A stretch of DNA of 64,000 nucleotides from assembly GCF_024518835.1 (NCBI RefSeq), contig NZ_JANIGO010000001.1, positions 806,001 through 870,000 on the forward strand, in the 5' to 3' direction. The stretch comes from Limnobacter humi. Its GTDB lineage: Bacteria; Pseudomonadota; Gammaproteobacteria; Burkholderiales; Burkholderiaceae_B. Position 1 is the first letter of the stretch; each line of letters begins with the position of its first letter. Made by a program: the position numbers and the translations under genes. Below, one piece after another: positions 8,343 to 18,936 of the stretch. The notes under the pieces are model-generated. The model made no database searches. It saw nothing but the letters and a program-made list of their open reading frames with translations, and was not told the origin of the DNA.

Positions 8343-10616
8343 CTATGCGGCCTGAGTGTGTTCGATTGGCTTTTCGGTGCCGTTCAGAACTGGAAACGTG
8401 ATTTCCACAGCAGCACCGTAAACATGTCCTTGTGCATCAACCCTGTTGCGAATGGCAATTCGCGCCTTGTGCTCGTCCGCAATTTTTCGAACAATGGCGA
8501 GCCCCAGGCCAGTGCCCTTGGTTTTGGTCGTGATGTAAGGCTCAAAAGCCTTGTCCAGCACGTCAGCCTTGAAGCCTGGCCCATTGTCGGCCACCACCAG
8601 CTTCACACCCACCAAACCATGTTGCTCGCCCTCCGGAGATTTCACCCCCTCGGTTCGAATCTCGATTCGGGGCGTCTCGCTTTCTCCACAGGCATCCAGT
8701 GCATTTTGCAACAAATTGTGGATGACTTGGCGCAACTGAGACGAATCTCCAGCCACACCGGGCAAATTTTTCGTGAGTTTCGGAATCAGGGTAGAGTCGG
8801 CGGTCACCCCCAGCTCAACATGAATGTCATACAGGGCCAGTACATCGGCCACCAGTTCATTCAAATCCAGTGGCTTCAAATCGGCTGGTGGCAAACGGGC
8901 GTAGTCCCGAAAATCATTCACCAGTTTCTTCAATGATTCGACCTGGTTCACAATCGTCCGCGTGGCGCGCTCCAAAATCCCGCTTTCGGGCTCCACCAGT
9001 TTGTCCGCCAGTTTCATCTGCAAACGCTCGGCCGATAACTGAATGGGCGTAAGCGGGTTCTTGATTTCATGGGCCAAGCGACGTGCCACCTCACCCCAGG
9101 CCACCGTACGCTGCGCTGAAATCAGCGCGGTAATGTCGTCACACACCAGCACATAGCCCCCCTTCTCGCCCGGCAAACGTGAGCCGCGAACCAGAATCGA
9201 CTTCGAACTTTGGGAGTCAAAGGCGCGGGGTATTTCCAGTTGCTTTTGCCAAATGCCACCGTCATCCAGATTGTCACCGGGGTTGTCGGCCACACTGGCC
9301 CGAACCGCCATGGCAAAGCCTTTCAGTCCATCCATGTCGTCCAGGGGTTTGCCAATGTTGTCTGACAGCGCACGGTCAAAAATTCGAAGCGCACCCTCGT
9401 TGTACATTTTCAACCGCAGCTTGTGATCCAGCACCAACACACCGGCTGACAAACTGCCCAGCAAACTTTGCAGAAAGTCGTTGTTGGCGGCCAACTGCGC
9501 CTGGTTGGCTTGCAAGCGGCGCTGAGCCTCCGACAGTTGCTGCGTCATGGTGTTGAACGATTCGGTCAGCTCCCGCAGTTCATCATCAGCATTCACCGGT
9601 TGCATGGTCTTGAAATTGCCACTGGCCAGGGCCTTGGTGCCCTCGGCCAGCCACAGCAAAGGCGCTGAAAGCCGGGTGGACAACCAGAACGCTGCCGCCA
9701 CCGACACAAAGACCGTGAGCAACAAAGCCAGCGTCAGCGTAATGCCATAAATTTTTCGCAAACCGGAACGGGACAACTGCAGCTCTTGATAATCCCGATA
9801 CACCGACTGCACCGCATTGGCCCGCTGCGACAGTGACAGGGGCACGGGCTGTAGAATTTGAACATAGCGCTGGCCCAGATCAAAACTGGTCAGGGGCGGC
9901 GCAATCGGCACCACCACTCGCATGATGAGCCGCGTGTCCGGGTCGGACGGATCAGGTTCAATTTGTTGAAAAGGACGTGTCATCAGCGCCTGGCGCAGCA
10001 TTGATGGCGCTGGCAAGCTGGGCAGCAAATTGTCCAGCGAGCCGCCGGAGCTGCCAATCACCTGGGCTGTTTCTGTCAGCAGGGTCAACTCTTGCACGTT
10101 GGCTGCATCGCGCAGGCGGCTCAACTCCAACAGTTGCTGGCTGGGAGTCGCCCGTGACAATTCCAGCGAAATCGACTGCCCTTTTTGGCTCAGTTCATTA
10201 ACCAGGCTGTCCAACGCGGTCTGACCCAGATTCAAGCCCGACTCCAGCGCGCCATCCACCCGCACATCGAACCAGCTGTCGATACTTTTGGCCAGAAACT
10301 GCACCGACACCACATACATCAGCAGGCCCGGAATCAGCCCCATCAGCGCGAACGAGAGGCTCATGCGCAACATGAGGCGTGAGCCAAAAACGCCCGCCCG
10401 ATAACGGCGAACCATTCGAACCACCAGCACCATGAGAATGCTGAACATGCCCACCGCGATCATGCCGTTGAGTGAAATCAGCAGCGGGTAATTGGATTCG
10501 AAAAAATCCGTGTTGGAAGAGGCCGATGCCAGCACGAATAAGAAGACGCCGCCCAAGCCAGCCAGAATCATTAAGGTGTAGCGCAGCCAGCGGGTATTTT
10601 CGAGCCACGGGTTCAT
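8343..10616 (-). CDS. ntrY: NtrY-like membrane sensor histidine kinase
   Basis: A 757-residue kinase. Four N-terminal membrane helices surround a large periplasmic sensor region (about 120-295). HAMP and PAS domains follow, then the HisKA box AHEIKNPLTPIQLS with the phosphorylated His, and the HATPase motifs (DNGPGF, GTGLGLAIV). Domain order and neighbours (DUF4390 upstream, ntrX downstream, trkAH beyond) match NtrY in betaproteobacteria. The ATG overlaps the DUF4390 stop by four bases. The signal sensed cannot be read from sequence. Confidence 0.92.
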   Translation of the reverse strand: MNPWLENTRWLRYTLMILAGLGGVFLFVLASASSNTDFFESNYPLLISLNGMIAVGMFSILMVLVVRMVRRYRAGVFGSRLMLRMSLSFALMGLIPGLLMYVVSVQFLAKSIDSWFDVRVDGALESGLNLGQTALDSLVNELSQKGQSISLELSRATPSQQLLELSRLRDAANVQELTLLTETAQVIGSSGGSLDNLLPSLPAPSMLRQALMTRPFQQIEPDPSDPDTRLIMRVVVPIAPPLTSFDLGQRYVQILQPVPLSLSQRANAVQSVYRDYQELQLSRSGLRKIYGITLTLALLLTVFVSVAAAFWLSTRLSAPLLWLAEGTKALASGNFKTMQPVNADDELRELTESFNTMTQQLSEAQRRLQANQAQLAANNDFLQSLLGSLSAGVLVLDHKLRLKMYNEGALRIFDRALSDNIGKPLDDMDGLKGFAMAVRASVADNPGDNLDDGGIWQKQLEIPRAFDSQSSKSILVRGSRLPGEKGGYVLVCDDITALISAQRTVAWGEVARRLAHEIKNPLTPIQLSAERLQMKLADKLVEPESGILERATRTIVNQVESLKKLVNDFRDYARLPPADLKPLDLNELVADVLALYDIHVELGVTADSTLIPKLTKNLPGVAGDSSQLRQVIHNLLQNALDACGESETPRIEIRTEGVKSPEGEQHGLVGVKLVVADNGPGFKADVLDKAFEPYITTKTKGTGLGLAIVRKIADEHKARIAIRNRVDAQGHVYGAAVEITFPVLNGTEKPIEHTQAA

Positions 10617-11239
10617 TTCAGCAGCTCCTGGCGGGGCGTGAATTCAAAGCTCAGCCATTCGGAGGACAAGTCCCACTCACTGTTAACCAAGGCGCTGATC
10701 TGGAACGGCTTCGGAAGTTCGGTCAGCACCAGGCGGAAACGCACCTGTGCCGTGTAGGGTTCACCCATTTTGACCTGGTCTTTGCGCAACACCGGCCAGT
10801 CCACCACCCGCACCATCTGGGCCAAGGCATCTTCATAGCGAGCCACGTTGTACACACCGGAAGGCATGGCCAGGCGGTATGTGCGGGTCAGTGCGTTGTA
10901 GGACAGGTTCAGCGTGTAACTGGCCGAGGCAGTCTCCTCGTCCATCCAGTACCAGCGGTTCTTGGTCAGCTTGAAATCCACCGCAAACTGCAACGGCAAA
11001 CCACGGTCCAAGGCCTCGCGCAGGCGCTGCCCCAACTGAATATCGAACTCAGCTGCCAGGTTCCAACCCGGGTGCTGGGCATTGCGGGCTGGTTCCAGCT
11101 TGACTGCTTTGATGCGCGTGAAGGAGTCCTGCTGGGCATGCACCAGGGCTGTGTGCCCGATCAGTGCGCAGGCCAGCACCAGCCACAACAATGCTTGCCA
11201 TGCGCGGTGCAGCGTGAGGTTTGCCTCCAGCAGTTTCAA
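10613..11239 (-). CDS. DUF4390 exported protein upstream of NtrY
   Basis: A 208-residue protein with an N-terminal signal/anchor helix (WQALLWLVLACALIGHTALVHA) and a beta-rich periplasmic body of the DUF4390 family, which regularly precedes ntrY in Burkholderiales. The start is a TTG with a very strong GAGGAG site six bases upstream; no better ATG is available. It overlaps ntrY by four bases, so a role in periplasmic sensing by NtrY is a reasonable but untested inference. Confidence 0.78.
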   Translation of the reverse strand: MKLLEANLTLHRAWQALLWLVLACALIGHTALVHAQQDSFTRIKAVKLEPARNAQHPGWNLAAEFDIQLGQRLREALDRGLPLQFAVDFKLTKNRWYWMDEETASASYTLNLSYNALTRTYRLAMPSGVYNVARYEDALAQMVRVVDWPVLRKDQVKMGEPYTAQVRFRLVLTELPKPFQISALVNSEWDLSSEWLSFEFTPRQELLK

Positions 11240-11248
11240 GGCAACTCC

Positions 11249-12631
11249 TCAGGAATGGGCGCGTTTGCGAAATTTGGCGTAGAAAAATCCATCCGGAGAA
11301 GTGGCCGCGTCGGCCAGCGGATACACCACACCCGGCGCATCCAGCGGCGTTGCATCGGGGTGTTTGTCAGTGAATGCCTTGGTCAGCAAAGGACCCTCTT
11401 CTCGAAAGATGGAACAGGTAACGAGCAAAAGTGTACCGTTGGGCTTGAGGGTCGACCACAAAGCATCCAGGATAGTGTGTTGTATCCGCGACAAGTTGGC
11501 CGAATCGTCCGGTCTGCGCAACCAGGGAATGTCGGGGTGGCGGCGCACAACCCCCGAACCGGTGCAGGGCACATCGGCCAGAATGGCATCAAACGGTGTG
11601 CCGTCCCACCAATCGTTCAACGCTTCAGCCTTGGCGGCCGTCATGTTGAAACGCCAATCGCCATCCAGCGTTGGCGCAATGCGCTCCACGTTATCGGCTA
11701 CCCGGTTTAAGCGGGACTCGCTGCTGTCCAGCGCCAGCAAGTCAATATTGGCCAGTTCCAGCAAGTGGCCGGTCTTACCACCCGGTGCAGCACAAGCATC
11801 CAGCACACGTTGGCCATTCTGCAAGTCCAGAAGGGGTGCCGCCAGTTGGGCAGCGCTGTCCTGCACCGACACTTCCCCCTGCGAAAACCCGGGCAATGCA
11901 TCCACCGGGCAGGGTTGCGCCAGCAGCACCGCCTGCGGACCGATCACACGGCCAGTCATGCCATTTTCAGCCAGGTAATCCACATACTGTTGGGCTGTAC
12001 CAATGCGGCTGTTCACCCGCAACACCATGGGTGGGTGCTGTGCCGCCTGGTTCAACAGCGCCTCACCTTGAATAGGGTGCTGGTCCATGACCTTGCGCAC
12101 CCACCAACCTGGCAGGCTCCAGCGGGCCTGCGGGTTTTTCAGTGCCTGGTTCACCCAGTGGGGCGTATCCCGCAAAAAATTGCGCAGGCAAGCATTGACC
12201 AAGCCTTTGCCGGCCACCAACGTGGGCTCGGCCGCACATGCATTCACCAGTTGATTAACCACCGTGTGGGACGGATACTTGGGCGCATCGCTGGGCCATA
12301 GCAGACCCAGGCCCAGGCCCAAGGTGGTTTCCAGCAGTGGCGGGTTCAAACCAGGCTTCTGGGTAAGTATCTGCACCAACACCTGTGCACGGCCCCACTG
12401 GCGAATGCCGTTGGTGGCCAAATCACGAACAGCCCCGCGAACGGCAAACGACTGTTCGTTGCCCAGGTTTTGGGTCAAGGCTTGGTCCAGGGAGCGTCCA
12501 TGGTGCAGCACGGCAGTCATGGCTTTGGCGGCCAGCAGCAAGCTGTAAGCCAGGTCGGTTTCCTGCAACCGCAACAACGGAGCGGCAGGGGACGTGGGGG
12601 CGGTGCGGCCTCGCGTGGGGCGGCCGCTCAC
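11249..12631 (-). CDS. rsmB: 16S rRNA (cytosine-967-C5)-methyltransferase RsmB
   Basis: A 460-residue protein with an N-terminal NusB-like RNA-binding domain and a C-terminal Rossmann methyltransferase. SAM-site motif: [16 protein letters not shown]. The two cysteines used by m5C enzymes appear in [16 protein letters not shown] and LLLVTCSIF. It methylates C967 of 16S rRNA. The start is GTG, overlapping the htpX TGA as GTGA, and it sits in the def-fmt-htpX-rsmB run. Confidence 0.93.
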   Translation of the reverse strand: MSGRPTRGRTAPTSPAAPLLRLQETDLAYSLLLAAKAMTAVLHHGRSLDQALTQNLGNEQSFAVRGAVRDLATNGIRQWGRAQVLVQILTQKPGLNPPLLETTLGLGLGLLWPSDAPKYPSHTVVNQLVNACAAEPTLVAGKGLVNACLRNFLRDTPHWVNQALKNPQARWSLPGWWVRKVMDQHPIQGEALLNQAAQHPPMVLRVNSRIGTAQQYVDYLAENGMTGRVIGPQAVLLAQPCPVDALPGFSQGEVSVQDSAAQLAAPLLDLQNGQRVLDACAAPGGKTGHLLELANIDLLALDSSESRLNRVADNVERIAPTLDGDWRFNMTAAKAEALNDWWDGTPFDAILADVPCTGSGVVRRHPDIPWLRRPDDSANLSRIQHTILDALWSTLKPNGTLLLVTCSIFREEGPLLTKAFTDKHPDATPLDAPGVVYPLADAATSPDGFFYAKFRKRAHS

Positions 12632-13497
12632 TGCAAACCGCCGCGAGCAGGCTGCTGCTCGGCAAGTTCCATCAGGCGAGCAACACGCTCTTCAGTGGGC
12701 GGGTGGGTTGAAAACAGGCTGGCAATACCGCCTCCGGACAAGGGGTTCATGATCATCATCTGTGCAGTTTCCGGATGGGCTTCGGTGGTTTGAAAAGGAA
12801 TGCCTTGGGCATACCGGTGAATTTTGTCGAGAGCACTGGCCAGTGCAGCCGGGTCGCCGCTGATTTCGGCACCCCCGCGGTCGGCCTCAAACTCGCGCGC
12901 GCGGGAAATGGCCATTTGAATCAGCGAGGCGGCAATCGGTGCCAACAACGCCACAGCAATACTGGCAATGGGGTTGGCCGGGCGGCCGTTTTCATCGCGA
13001 CTACCAAACAGCATGGCGAAATTGGCCAGGGCCGAGATGGCACCGGCCATGGTGGCGGACACCGTAGAAATCAAAATGTCGCGGTGTTTCACGTGGGCCA
13101 GTTCATGGGCCATCACACCCCGCATTTCACGGGCGGACAACACCTTCAAAATGCCCGTGGTGGCGGCCACAGCCGCATGTTCCGGATTGCGGCCGGTGGC
13201 AAAGGCGTTGGGCGCCGGGTCGTTGATGAGGTACACACGGGGCATGGGCAACTCGGCGCGGCGCGCCAGGTCAGCCACCATGTTGTAAAACTCCGGTGCA
13301 TTGCTGGCATCCACCTCTTGCGCGTTGTACATGCGCAGCACCATTTTGTCCGAGAACCAATAGGCCCCGAAGTTCATCACCACGGCAAAGGCCAGCGCCA
13401 TCAGCATGCCGCCGCGCCCGCCCAGCATACCGCCCAGCACCATGAACAGCGCCGTGATGGCGGCCATCAGCATGAAGGTTTTCATCCAGTTGAACAT
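12628..13497 (-). CDS. htpX: Membrane zinc metalloprotease HtpX
   Basis: A 289-residue M48 peptidase of the inner membrane. Two N-terminal helices precede the zinc motif HELAH (in [12 protein letters not shown], about residues 131-142). Two more helices follow, and the third zinc ligand is in [16 protein letters not shown]. HtpX degrades misfolded membrane proteins under envelope stress. It lies 47 bases after fmt and overlaps rsmB by four. Confidence 0.93.
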   Translation of the reverse strand: MFNWMKTFMLMAAITALFMVLGGMLGGRGGMLMALAFAVVMNFGAYWFSDKMVLRMYNAQEVDASNAPEFYNMVADLARRAELPMPRVYLINDPAPNAFATGRNPEHAAVAATTGILKVLSAREMRGVMAHELAHVKHRDILISTVSATMAGAISALANFAMLFGSRDENGRPANPIASIAVALLAPIAASLIQMAISRAREFEADRGGAEISGDPAALASALDKIHRYAQGIPFQTTEAHPETAQMMIMNPLSGGGIASLFSTHPPTEERVARLMELAEQQPARGGLQ

Positions 13498-13544
13498 GTC
13501 GTCATTCCTGTGAATTCAAAGTGCTTGTCAAGAGTTTTGACCTG

Positions 13545-14519
13545 TCAGGCGGCCAAACAGTTTCCAGCCTGAAGGCCCATGGCCTGCGCCACTTGTTGAG
13601 CTGGCGCACGGCGTGACCCTGCTTTTTGCAGGGTGGCCACGCACAGCGCCCCTTCGCCACACTGCACCACCATGCCCTGCGCATCCACCGCCAAAACAGT
13701 GCCGGCTGACGCCTGCCCACGAGCACTGTGGGCAACCACCGGGTCAAAACATTTTAAAAGTTCGCCACCAAATTGCGTACTGGCCCCGGGGAAAGGGTCG
13801 AATGCGCGCAGGCGGCGCTGCAACACAGCAGCCGGCTGGGTCCAGTCAATCTCGCCTTCGGCCTTGCTGATTTTGTCAGCATAGGTAACGCCCTGTTCGG
13901 GCTGCACCTCAAAGTGCAGCTCGCCCTGGGCCAACTGTTGCAGGGCTTGCACCATCAGTCGCCCACCCAAATCGGCCAGTTTGTCATGCAGGGTGGCGGT
14001 GGTGTCGCTGGGCAAAATCGGCAAAGCCTCGCAAAGGCCCACAGGGCCTGTGTCCAGCCCGGCCTCCATCTGCATGATGCACACACCCGTCTGCGCGTCA
14101 CCCGCTTCAATGGCGCGGTGGATGGGCGCCGCACCACGCCAGCGCGGCAACAGGCTGCCATGAATGTTGAGGCAGCCCAAGCGCGGTGCATCCAACACAG
14201 CTTGCGGCAAGATCAGACCATAAGCCGCCACAATCAACACATCCAGTGGCTGGCCATCTGCAGACATTTTCAGGGCCTGCAAGGCTTGCTCGGCCTCATC
14301 CCCTTTTTTCAGGCTGAGGGGTTGTAACACGGGAATGCCATGTTCCTGTGCCAATTGTTTCACTGGGGAGGCTGTTAGCTTCATCCCGCGCCCGGCAGGG
14401 CGGTCCGGTTGGGTCAGCACCAGTTTGACCGGGTAACCCGCATTCAACAGGTGCTTCAGCGCCACACGCGCAAATTCGGGTGTGCCGGCAAAGCCCACAT
14501 TCAAGGTGTTGGAATTCAT
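13545..14519 (-). CDS. fmt: Methionyl-tRNA formyltransferase
   Basis: A 324-residue enzyme that formylates initiator Met-tRNA using 10-formyl-tetrahydrofolate. The catalytic region reads CLNIHGSLLPRWRGAAPIHRAI, containing the invariant Asn, His and SLLPxxRGAAP. The N-terminal strand VGFAGTPEFA and the C-terminal OB-fold domain are present. The start is the ATG of MNSNTLNVGF, twelve bases after the def stop. Confidence 0.95.
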   Translation of the reverse strand: MNSNTLNVGFAGTPEFARVALKHLLNAGYPVKLVLTQPDRPAGRGMKLTASPVKQLAQEHGIPVLQPLSLKKGDEAEQALQALKMSADGQPLDVLIVAAYGLILPQAVLDAPRLGCLNIHGSLLPRWRGAAPIHRAIEAGDAQTGVCIMQMEAGLDTGPVGLCEALPILPSDTTATLHDKLADLGGRLMVQALQQLAQGELHFEVQPEQGVTYADKISKAEGEIDWTQPAAVLQRRLRAFDPFPGASTQFGGELLKCFDPVVAHSARGQASAGTVLAVDAQGMVVQCGEGALCVATLQKAGSRRAPAQQVAQAMGLQAGNCLAA

Positions 14520-14531
14520 GGCGTGTGCGGT

Positions 14532-15038
14532 TCAGGCGTTGGCCCGTTCCTGCTTTTTCAGTTTGTTTTTGATGCGGGTTTGCTTCAGCTGCGAGAGGTA
14601 TTCCACAAACACCTTGCCATTGAGGTGGTCAATCTCATGTTGGATGCACACGGCCAACAAACCATCGCAATCGATTTCAAAAAACTCGCCTTTCACATTT
14701 TGAGCCCGAATGCGCACTGTATCGGGCCGGGTCACGGTTTCATAAATGCCGGGTACGGACAAACACCCTTCATCATAGTCCTTGGCTTCATCACTGGCCT
14801 GAATCACTTCGGGATTCACAAACACGATGAGACCGGATTTGTCCTCAGACACATCCACCACCACCAGCCGCTTGTGGACATTCACTTGTGTGGCAGCCAA
14901 GCCCACGCCGGGGGCTTCGTACATGGTTTCGGCCATGTCCTGTACCAGCCTGGCAAGCTTGTCATCAAACTGGGTGACTGGGGTGGCAACCGTTTTCAGG
15001 CGCGGATCGGGGTAACGCAAAATGGGAAGCAATGCCAT
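14532..15038 (-). CDS. def: Peptide deformylase
   Basis: A 168-residue metalloenzyme that removes the formyl group from nascent proteins. All three family motifs are present: GVGLAATQV (45-53), EGCLSVPG and QHEIDHLNG, with the Cys and two His that bind Fe2+. It is the promoter-proximal gene of the minus-strand run, head to head with dprA. Confidence 0.95.
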   Translation of the reverse strand: MALLPILRYPDPRLKTVATPVTQFDDKLARLVQDMAETMYEAPGVGLAATQVNVHKRLVVVDVSEDKSGLIVFVNPEVIQASDEAKDYDEGCLSVPGIYETVTRPDTVRIRAQNVKGEFFEIDCDGLLAVCIQHEIDHLNGKVFVEYLSQLKQTRIKNKLKKQERANA

Positions 15039-15065
15039 TGCAATGCACTCGTACTGACTTCAATA

Positions 15066-16205
15066 ATGGAAGGATACCGCTTCTGTGCCCAAAATGCTTC
15101 GAAGGTTCGCTCGGAGTTGCCCTTGAACCCGCTGCTAACCGCCCTCAACATCGCCTACAACACCCTGGTTCCGCTGCCCCAGCGGCAAGCGGCTGCCTTC
15201 GGTCAGGCGAGCTTTCATGGCTGGCCGGAACACGCGCCCATCCACACCTTTTATGAGCGGGCACAGCGGTGGCTCGATGAAGGCCCCAACCGCTTCTGGC
15301 TGGCCCCCGGCAGCACCGGATACCCCGACAGCTTGAAAGCATTGCCCAACGCGCCGCTCATGCTGTTTGGGCATGGTCAGGCTGAACTGTTGCACACCCG
15401 CAGCATTGCACTGGTGGGCAGCCGCAATGCCACCCGGATGGGCCTTCGCACCGCGCAGGACCTTGCCGCCAGCCTGGCAGGCCACAACTGGACCATCGTG
15501 AGCGGGCTGGCAGAGGGCATCGACGGTGCCGCCCACACCGGCGCTCTGGACGCTGCAGGCGCGACCATCGCCGTGCTGGGTTGCGGGCCTGATGTGGTCT
15601 ACCCCAGCTGCCACCACCGGCTGGCGGCCAACATCCTGGCGAGCCAGGGGCTCATCCTGTCGGAATACCCCCCGGGAACGGCCCCCATGTCGGGCTTTTT
15701 CCCCCAGCGCAACCGCATCATCGCCGCCCTCAGCGACGCGCTCGTGGTAGTGGAGGCGGCGGTGCGGTCGGGCAGCTTGATCACCGCGCGGCTGGCGGGC
15801 AATCTGGGCAAGCCGGTGCTGGCCATTCCCGGCTCCATCCACAGCAGCCAGAGCAAAGGCTGCCATGCCATGATCCGCGAAGGTGCGATTCTGGTGGAAA
15901 CAGCCCAGCAAGTGCTGGATGAGGCACTGGCCCAATTACCACCGGGCAAACCGGGGCCCAGGCACAGCCCGGGGGTGTTGTGTACAACCGACAACGACGG
16001 GGTCTTGGCCGCCGGGGAGTCTGCAACGGCCAGCAGCCCACAAGCCAGCGGATTGCTGAAGCACTTGGACACCCAGGCCCAAAGTGTGGATGAACTGGCC
16101 CAGTTGGCGGGTTTAAGCCCTGAAGACACCCTGTGCGCCCTCACAGAGCTTGAGCTGGACGGCCTTGTACTGTGCGAAGCCCACGGTCGATGGATTCGGG
16201 TCTGA
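15066..16205 (+). CDS. dprA: DNA-processing protein DprA (Smf)
   Basis: A protein of about 379 residues that loads RecA on incoming single-stranded DNA in transformation. The Rossmann-like DprA domain shows GSRNATRMG, VSGLAEGIDGAAHTGAL and FPQRNRIIAALSDALVVVEA; a C-terminal winged-helix DprA_WH domain follows a poorly conserved linker. The start is uncertain: the ATG at 15066 has no visible ribosome site, while a TTG at 15123 has GGAG six bases before it and would give 360 residues. Divergent from def. No smg gene separates it from topB. Confidence 0.9.
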   Translation: MEGYRFCAQNASKVRSELPLNPLLTALNIAYNTLVPLPQRQAAAFGQASFHGWPEHAPIHTFYERAQRWLDEGPNRFWLAPGSTGYPDSLKALPNAPLMLFGHGQAELLHTRSIALVGSRNATRMGLRTAQDLAASLAGHNWTIVSGLAEGIDGAAHTGALDAAGATIAVLGCGPDVVYPSCHHRLAANILASQGLILSEYPPGTAPMSGFFPQRNRIIAALSDALVVVEAAVRSGSLITARLAGNLGKPVLAIPGSIHSSQSKGCHAMIREGAILVETAQQVLDEALAQLPPGKPGPRHSPGVLCTTDNDGVLAAGESATASSPQASGLLKHLDTQAQSVDELAQLAGLSPEDTLCALTELELDGLVLCEAHGRWIRV

Positions 16206-16336
16206 ATTGGAGGATCTCACCCAGTTCAAGCGGAAAGCCTTGATTTGTCCAAGGCATGGCACTTACACTTCGGCGCACATGGCTCCAAAAAGTAAACGAG
16301 CCCCATTGATGCACTGGCACCCACAAGAGACCCCAA

Positions 16337-18892
16337 TTGAGTAGCGATAGCCCCAAGAAGTTGATCATTGCAGAAAAGCCCTCGGTGGCTGCTGACATCG
16401 CGCGTTCGCTGGGGGGCTTCACCAAGCACGACGATTATTTCGAAAGTGAAGACTACGTGCTGTCCTCAGCCGTGGGGCACTTGGTGGAAATCAAGGCGCC
16501 CGAAGAATTTGAAGTCAAGCGCGGCAAGTGGAGCTTTGCCAACCTGCCGGTGCTGCCACCGCATTTCGACCTGAACCCCATCGCCAAGACCGAATCCCGC
16601 TTGAAGGTGCTGAACAAGCTCATCAAACGCAAGGATGTGGTTGGCCTGATCAACGCCTGTGACGCGGGCCGCGAAGGTGAACTGATTTTCCGTTTGATTG
16701 CCCAGTTTGCGAAAAGCAACAAACCGGTAGAACGGCTGTGGTTGCAGTCCATGACCCCAGCGGCCATTCGCCAGGCCTTTGAGCACCTGCGCACCGATGC
16801 CGAAATGCGCCCCCTGGCCGATGCGGCCCGTTGCCGCTCGGAAGCCGACTGGCTGGTGGGCATCAATGGCACACGCGCCATGACGGCATTCAACAGCAAG
16901 GAAGGCGGTTTTTACCTCACCACGGTGGGCCGCGTGCAAACCCCCACGCTGACGATTGTGGTGGAACGGGAAGAGAAAATCCGCAAGTTTGTGCCCCGCA
17001 CTTACTTTGAAGTGAAAGCCAGTTTTGGTGCGCAGGCCGGTGCGTATGAGGGCAAGTGGTTTGACCCCGGCTTTAAGCGCAGTGACGACCCCGAGCAACG
17101 AGCCGACCGGCTGTGGGACGAGGCCAAGGCCAAGGCCATTGTGGAAGCCTGCGACGGCAAACCCGGCACGGTGGAGGAAGAAAGCAAGCCGACCACCCAA
17201 ATTGCGCCCCAACTGTTTGACCTCACCAGCCTGCAGCGCGAAGCCAACAGCCGCTTTGGCTTTTCCGCCAAAAATACGCTGGGCCTGGCCCAGGCCCTGT
17301 ACGAAAAGCACAAGGTGTTGACCTACCCGCGTACCGACTCCAAGGCCTTGCCTGAAGACTACATGGGCACGGTGAACCAGACCTTGAAGTCCTTCGTCGG
17401 CCTGGATCGTGGTCACATTGCAGCCGCGTATGGCCCGTTCTGTGAAGAAATTCTGAAGAACAACTGGGTGAAGCCCAACAAGCGGGTGTTCGACAACAGC
17501 AAAATTTCGGACCACTTTGCGATCATCCCCACGCTGCAAGTGCCCAAAGCACTCAGCGAGCCGGAACAAAAACTCTACGATTTGGTGGTCAAGCGCTTCC
17601 TGGCCGTGTTCTTTCCGGCTGCGGAATACAACGTAACCACCCGCATCACCACCGTGGAAAACCACCGCTTCAAAACCGAAGGCAAAGTGCTGGTCAAACC
17701 TGGTTGGCTGGCCATTTATGGCCGTCAATCGGCTGGTGATGACGACAGCCTGGTGCCTGTGAACGCCGGTGAAAAAGTGAGCACTGACGAGATTGAAGCA
17801 CTCCGCCTGCAAACCAAACCACCCGCCCGCTATTCGGAAGCCACCCTGCTGTCGGCCATGGAAAGCGCTGGCAAAATGCTGGACGACGATGAACTGCGCG
17901 ACGCCATGGGAACCAAAGGCTTGGGCACACCAGCCACCCGCGCCGCCATCATTGAAGGTTTGCTGGTTGAAAAATACCTGGTGCGCGAAGAACGCGCCCT
18001 GGTGCCCACCGCCAAGGCCTTCCAGTTGCTTACACTGCTGCGCGGCCTGGATGTGGAAGAACTGACCAAGCCCGAATTGACCGGCGAATGGGAATACAAG
18101 CTGTCCCAAATGGAGAAGGGCGAACTCTCGCGCGATGAATTCATGCACGAGATCAAAAAAATCACCCAAACCATCGTGGACCGGGCCAAGAACTACGATG
18201 AAGACACCATTCCCGGTGATTACGCCACACTAAAAACGCCTTGCCCGAATTGCGGCGCGGTGGTGAAAGAAAACTACCGCCGCTTTGCCTGCACCAGCTG
18301 CGAGTTTTCCATCAGCAAGGTGCCCGGTGGGCGACAGTTTGAAGTCGATGAAGTGGAAACCCTGCTGCAAGAGCGTGAGCTGCCCATGCTGGATGGTTTC
18401 CGCAGCAAAATGGGTCGCCCATTCTCGGCGGTGCTGCGCTTGAGCAGCGAGCACAAACTGGAATTCGACTTCGGCCAAAGCCGGGACGATGACGATGCCG
18501 AGGAAGTGGATTTTTCAGGCCAAACCCGCCTGGGTCCTTGCCCCAAATGCGCAGCCAGCGTGTTCGAAATGCCCACCACCTACGTCTGCGAAAAATCGGT
18601 GGGGCCCAACAAGTCCTGCGACTTCAGGTCGGGCAAGGTCATTCTTCAGCAGCCCATTGAGCGCGAGCAAATGGAAAAGCTGTTGTTGGACGGCAAAACC
18701 GACTTGCTGAGCCGCTTCGTATCCTCCAAAACTCGCCGCGCTTTCAAAGCCTTTTTGGTGAAAAAGCCTGACGGCAGTATTGGCTTTGAATTTGAGCCGA
18801 AAGGCGAGAAGAAGCCTGCTGCGAAAGGCGCTGCCGGGAAAACGGCCAGCAAAACCACCAAGGCCAAAAAAGCAGCCACCAGCGAGGAATAA
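16337..18892 (+). CDS. topB: DNA topoisomerase III
   Basis: An 851-residue type IA topoisomerase. The TOPRIM domain opens LIIAEKPSVA and has NACDAGREGELIFRL; the active-site Tyr is in LTYPRTDSKALPEDY. The C-terminal part has zinc-ribbon cysteines (CPNCGAV..FACTSC; CPKCAAS..CDFRSG) and a Lys/Ala-rich tail. It decatenates DNA and resolves recombination intermediates. The start is a TTG (TTGAGTAGC), since no in-frame ATG precedes the conserved N-terminus. 131 bases separate it from dprA and I see nothing else there. Confidence 0.9.
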   Translation: MSSDSPKKLIIAEKPSVAADIARSLGGFTKHDDYFESEDYVLSSAVGHLVEIKAPEEFEVKRGKWSFANLPVLPPHFDLNPIAKTESRLKVLNKLIKRKDVVGLINACDAGREGELIFRLIAQFAKSNKPVERLWLQSMTPAAIRQAFEHLRTDAEMRPLADAARCRSEADWLVGINGTRAMTAFNSKEGGFYLTTVGRVQTPTLTIVVEREEKIRKFVPRTYFEVKASFGAQAGAYEGKWFDPGFKRSDDPEQRADRLWDEAKAKAIVEACDGKPGTVEEESKPTTQIAPQLFDLTSLQREANSRFGFSAKNTLGLAQALYEKHKVLTYPRTDSKALPEDYMGTVNQTLKSFVGLDRGHIAAAYGPFCEEILKNNWVKPNKRVFDNSKISDHFAIIPTLQVPKALSEPEQKLYDLVVKRFLAVFFPAAEYNVTTRITTVENHRFKTEGKVLVKPGWLAIYGRQSAGDDDSLVPVNAGEKVSTDEIEALRLQTKPPARYSEATLLSAMESAGKMLDDDELRDAMGTKGLGTPATRAAIIEGLLVEKYLVREERALVPTAKAFQLLTLLRGLDVEELTKPELTGEWEYKLSQMEKGELSRDEFMHEIKKITQTIVDRAKNYDEDTIPGDYATLKTPCPNCGAVVKENYRRFACTSCEFSISKVPGGRQFEVDEVETLLQERELPMLDGFRSKMGRPFSAVLRLSSEHKLEFDFGQSRDDDDAEEVDFSGQTRLGPCPKCAASVFEMPTTYVCEKSVGPNKSCDFRSGKVILQQPIEREQMEKLLLDGKTDLLSRFVSSKTRRAFKAFLVKKPDGSIGFEFEPKGEKKPAAKGAAGKTASKTTKAKKAATSEE

Positions 18893-18915
18893 CCTGTTCT
18901 GGTTTTGTCGCGATT

Positions 18916-18936
18916 CAGGCTCAAACCTTGAGCCTG
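18916..18936. terminator. Perfect hairpin at the 3' junction of topB and the MnmC-like gene
   Basis: CAGGCTCAA and TTGAGCCTG form a nine-base stem with a three-base loop, starting 24 bases after topB and overlapping the last codons of the convergent gene at 18921. There is no clear T-run, so termination is uncertain. It is also a perfect copy of the dispersed GGCTCA-N5-TGAGCC palindrome. Confidence 0.45.

Noticed and set aside
10472-11710. A 412-codon plus-strand open frame antisense to ntrY, DUF4390 and rsmB
   Set aside because: All three genes on the other strand have clear family motifs and tight overlaps. The antisense product has no recognisable domain and is an effect of codon bias.
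16466-18169. A 567-codon minus-strand open frame inside topB
   Set aside because: Fully antisense to topoisomerase III motifs; His/Gly-rich composition typical of a mirror frame.
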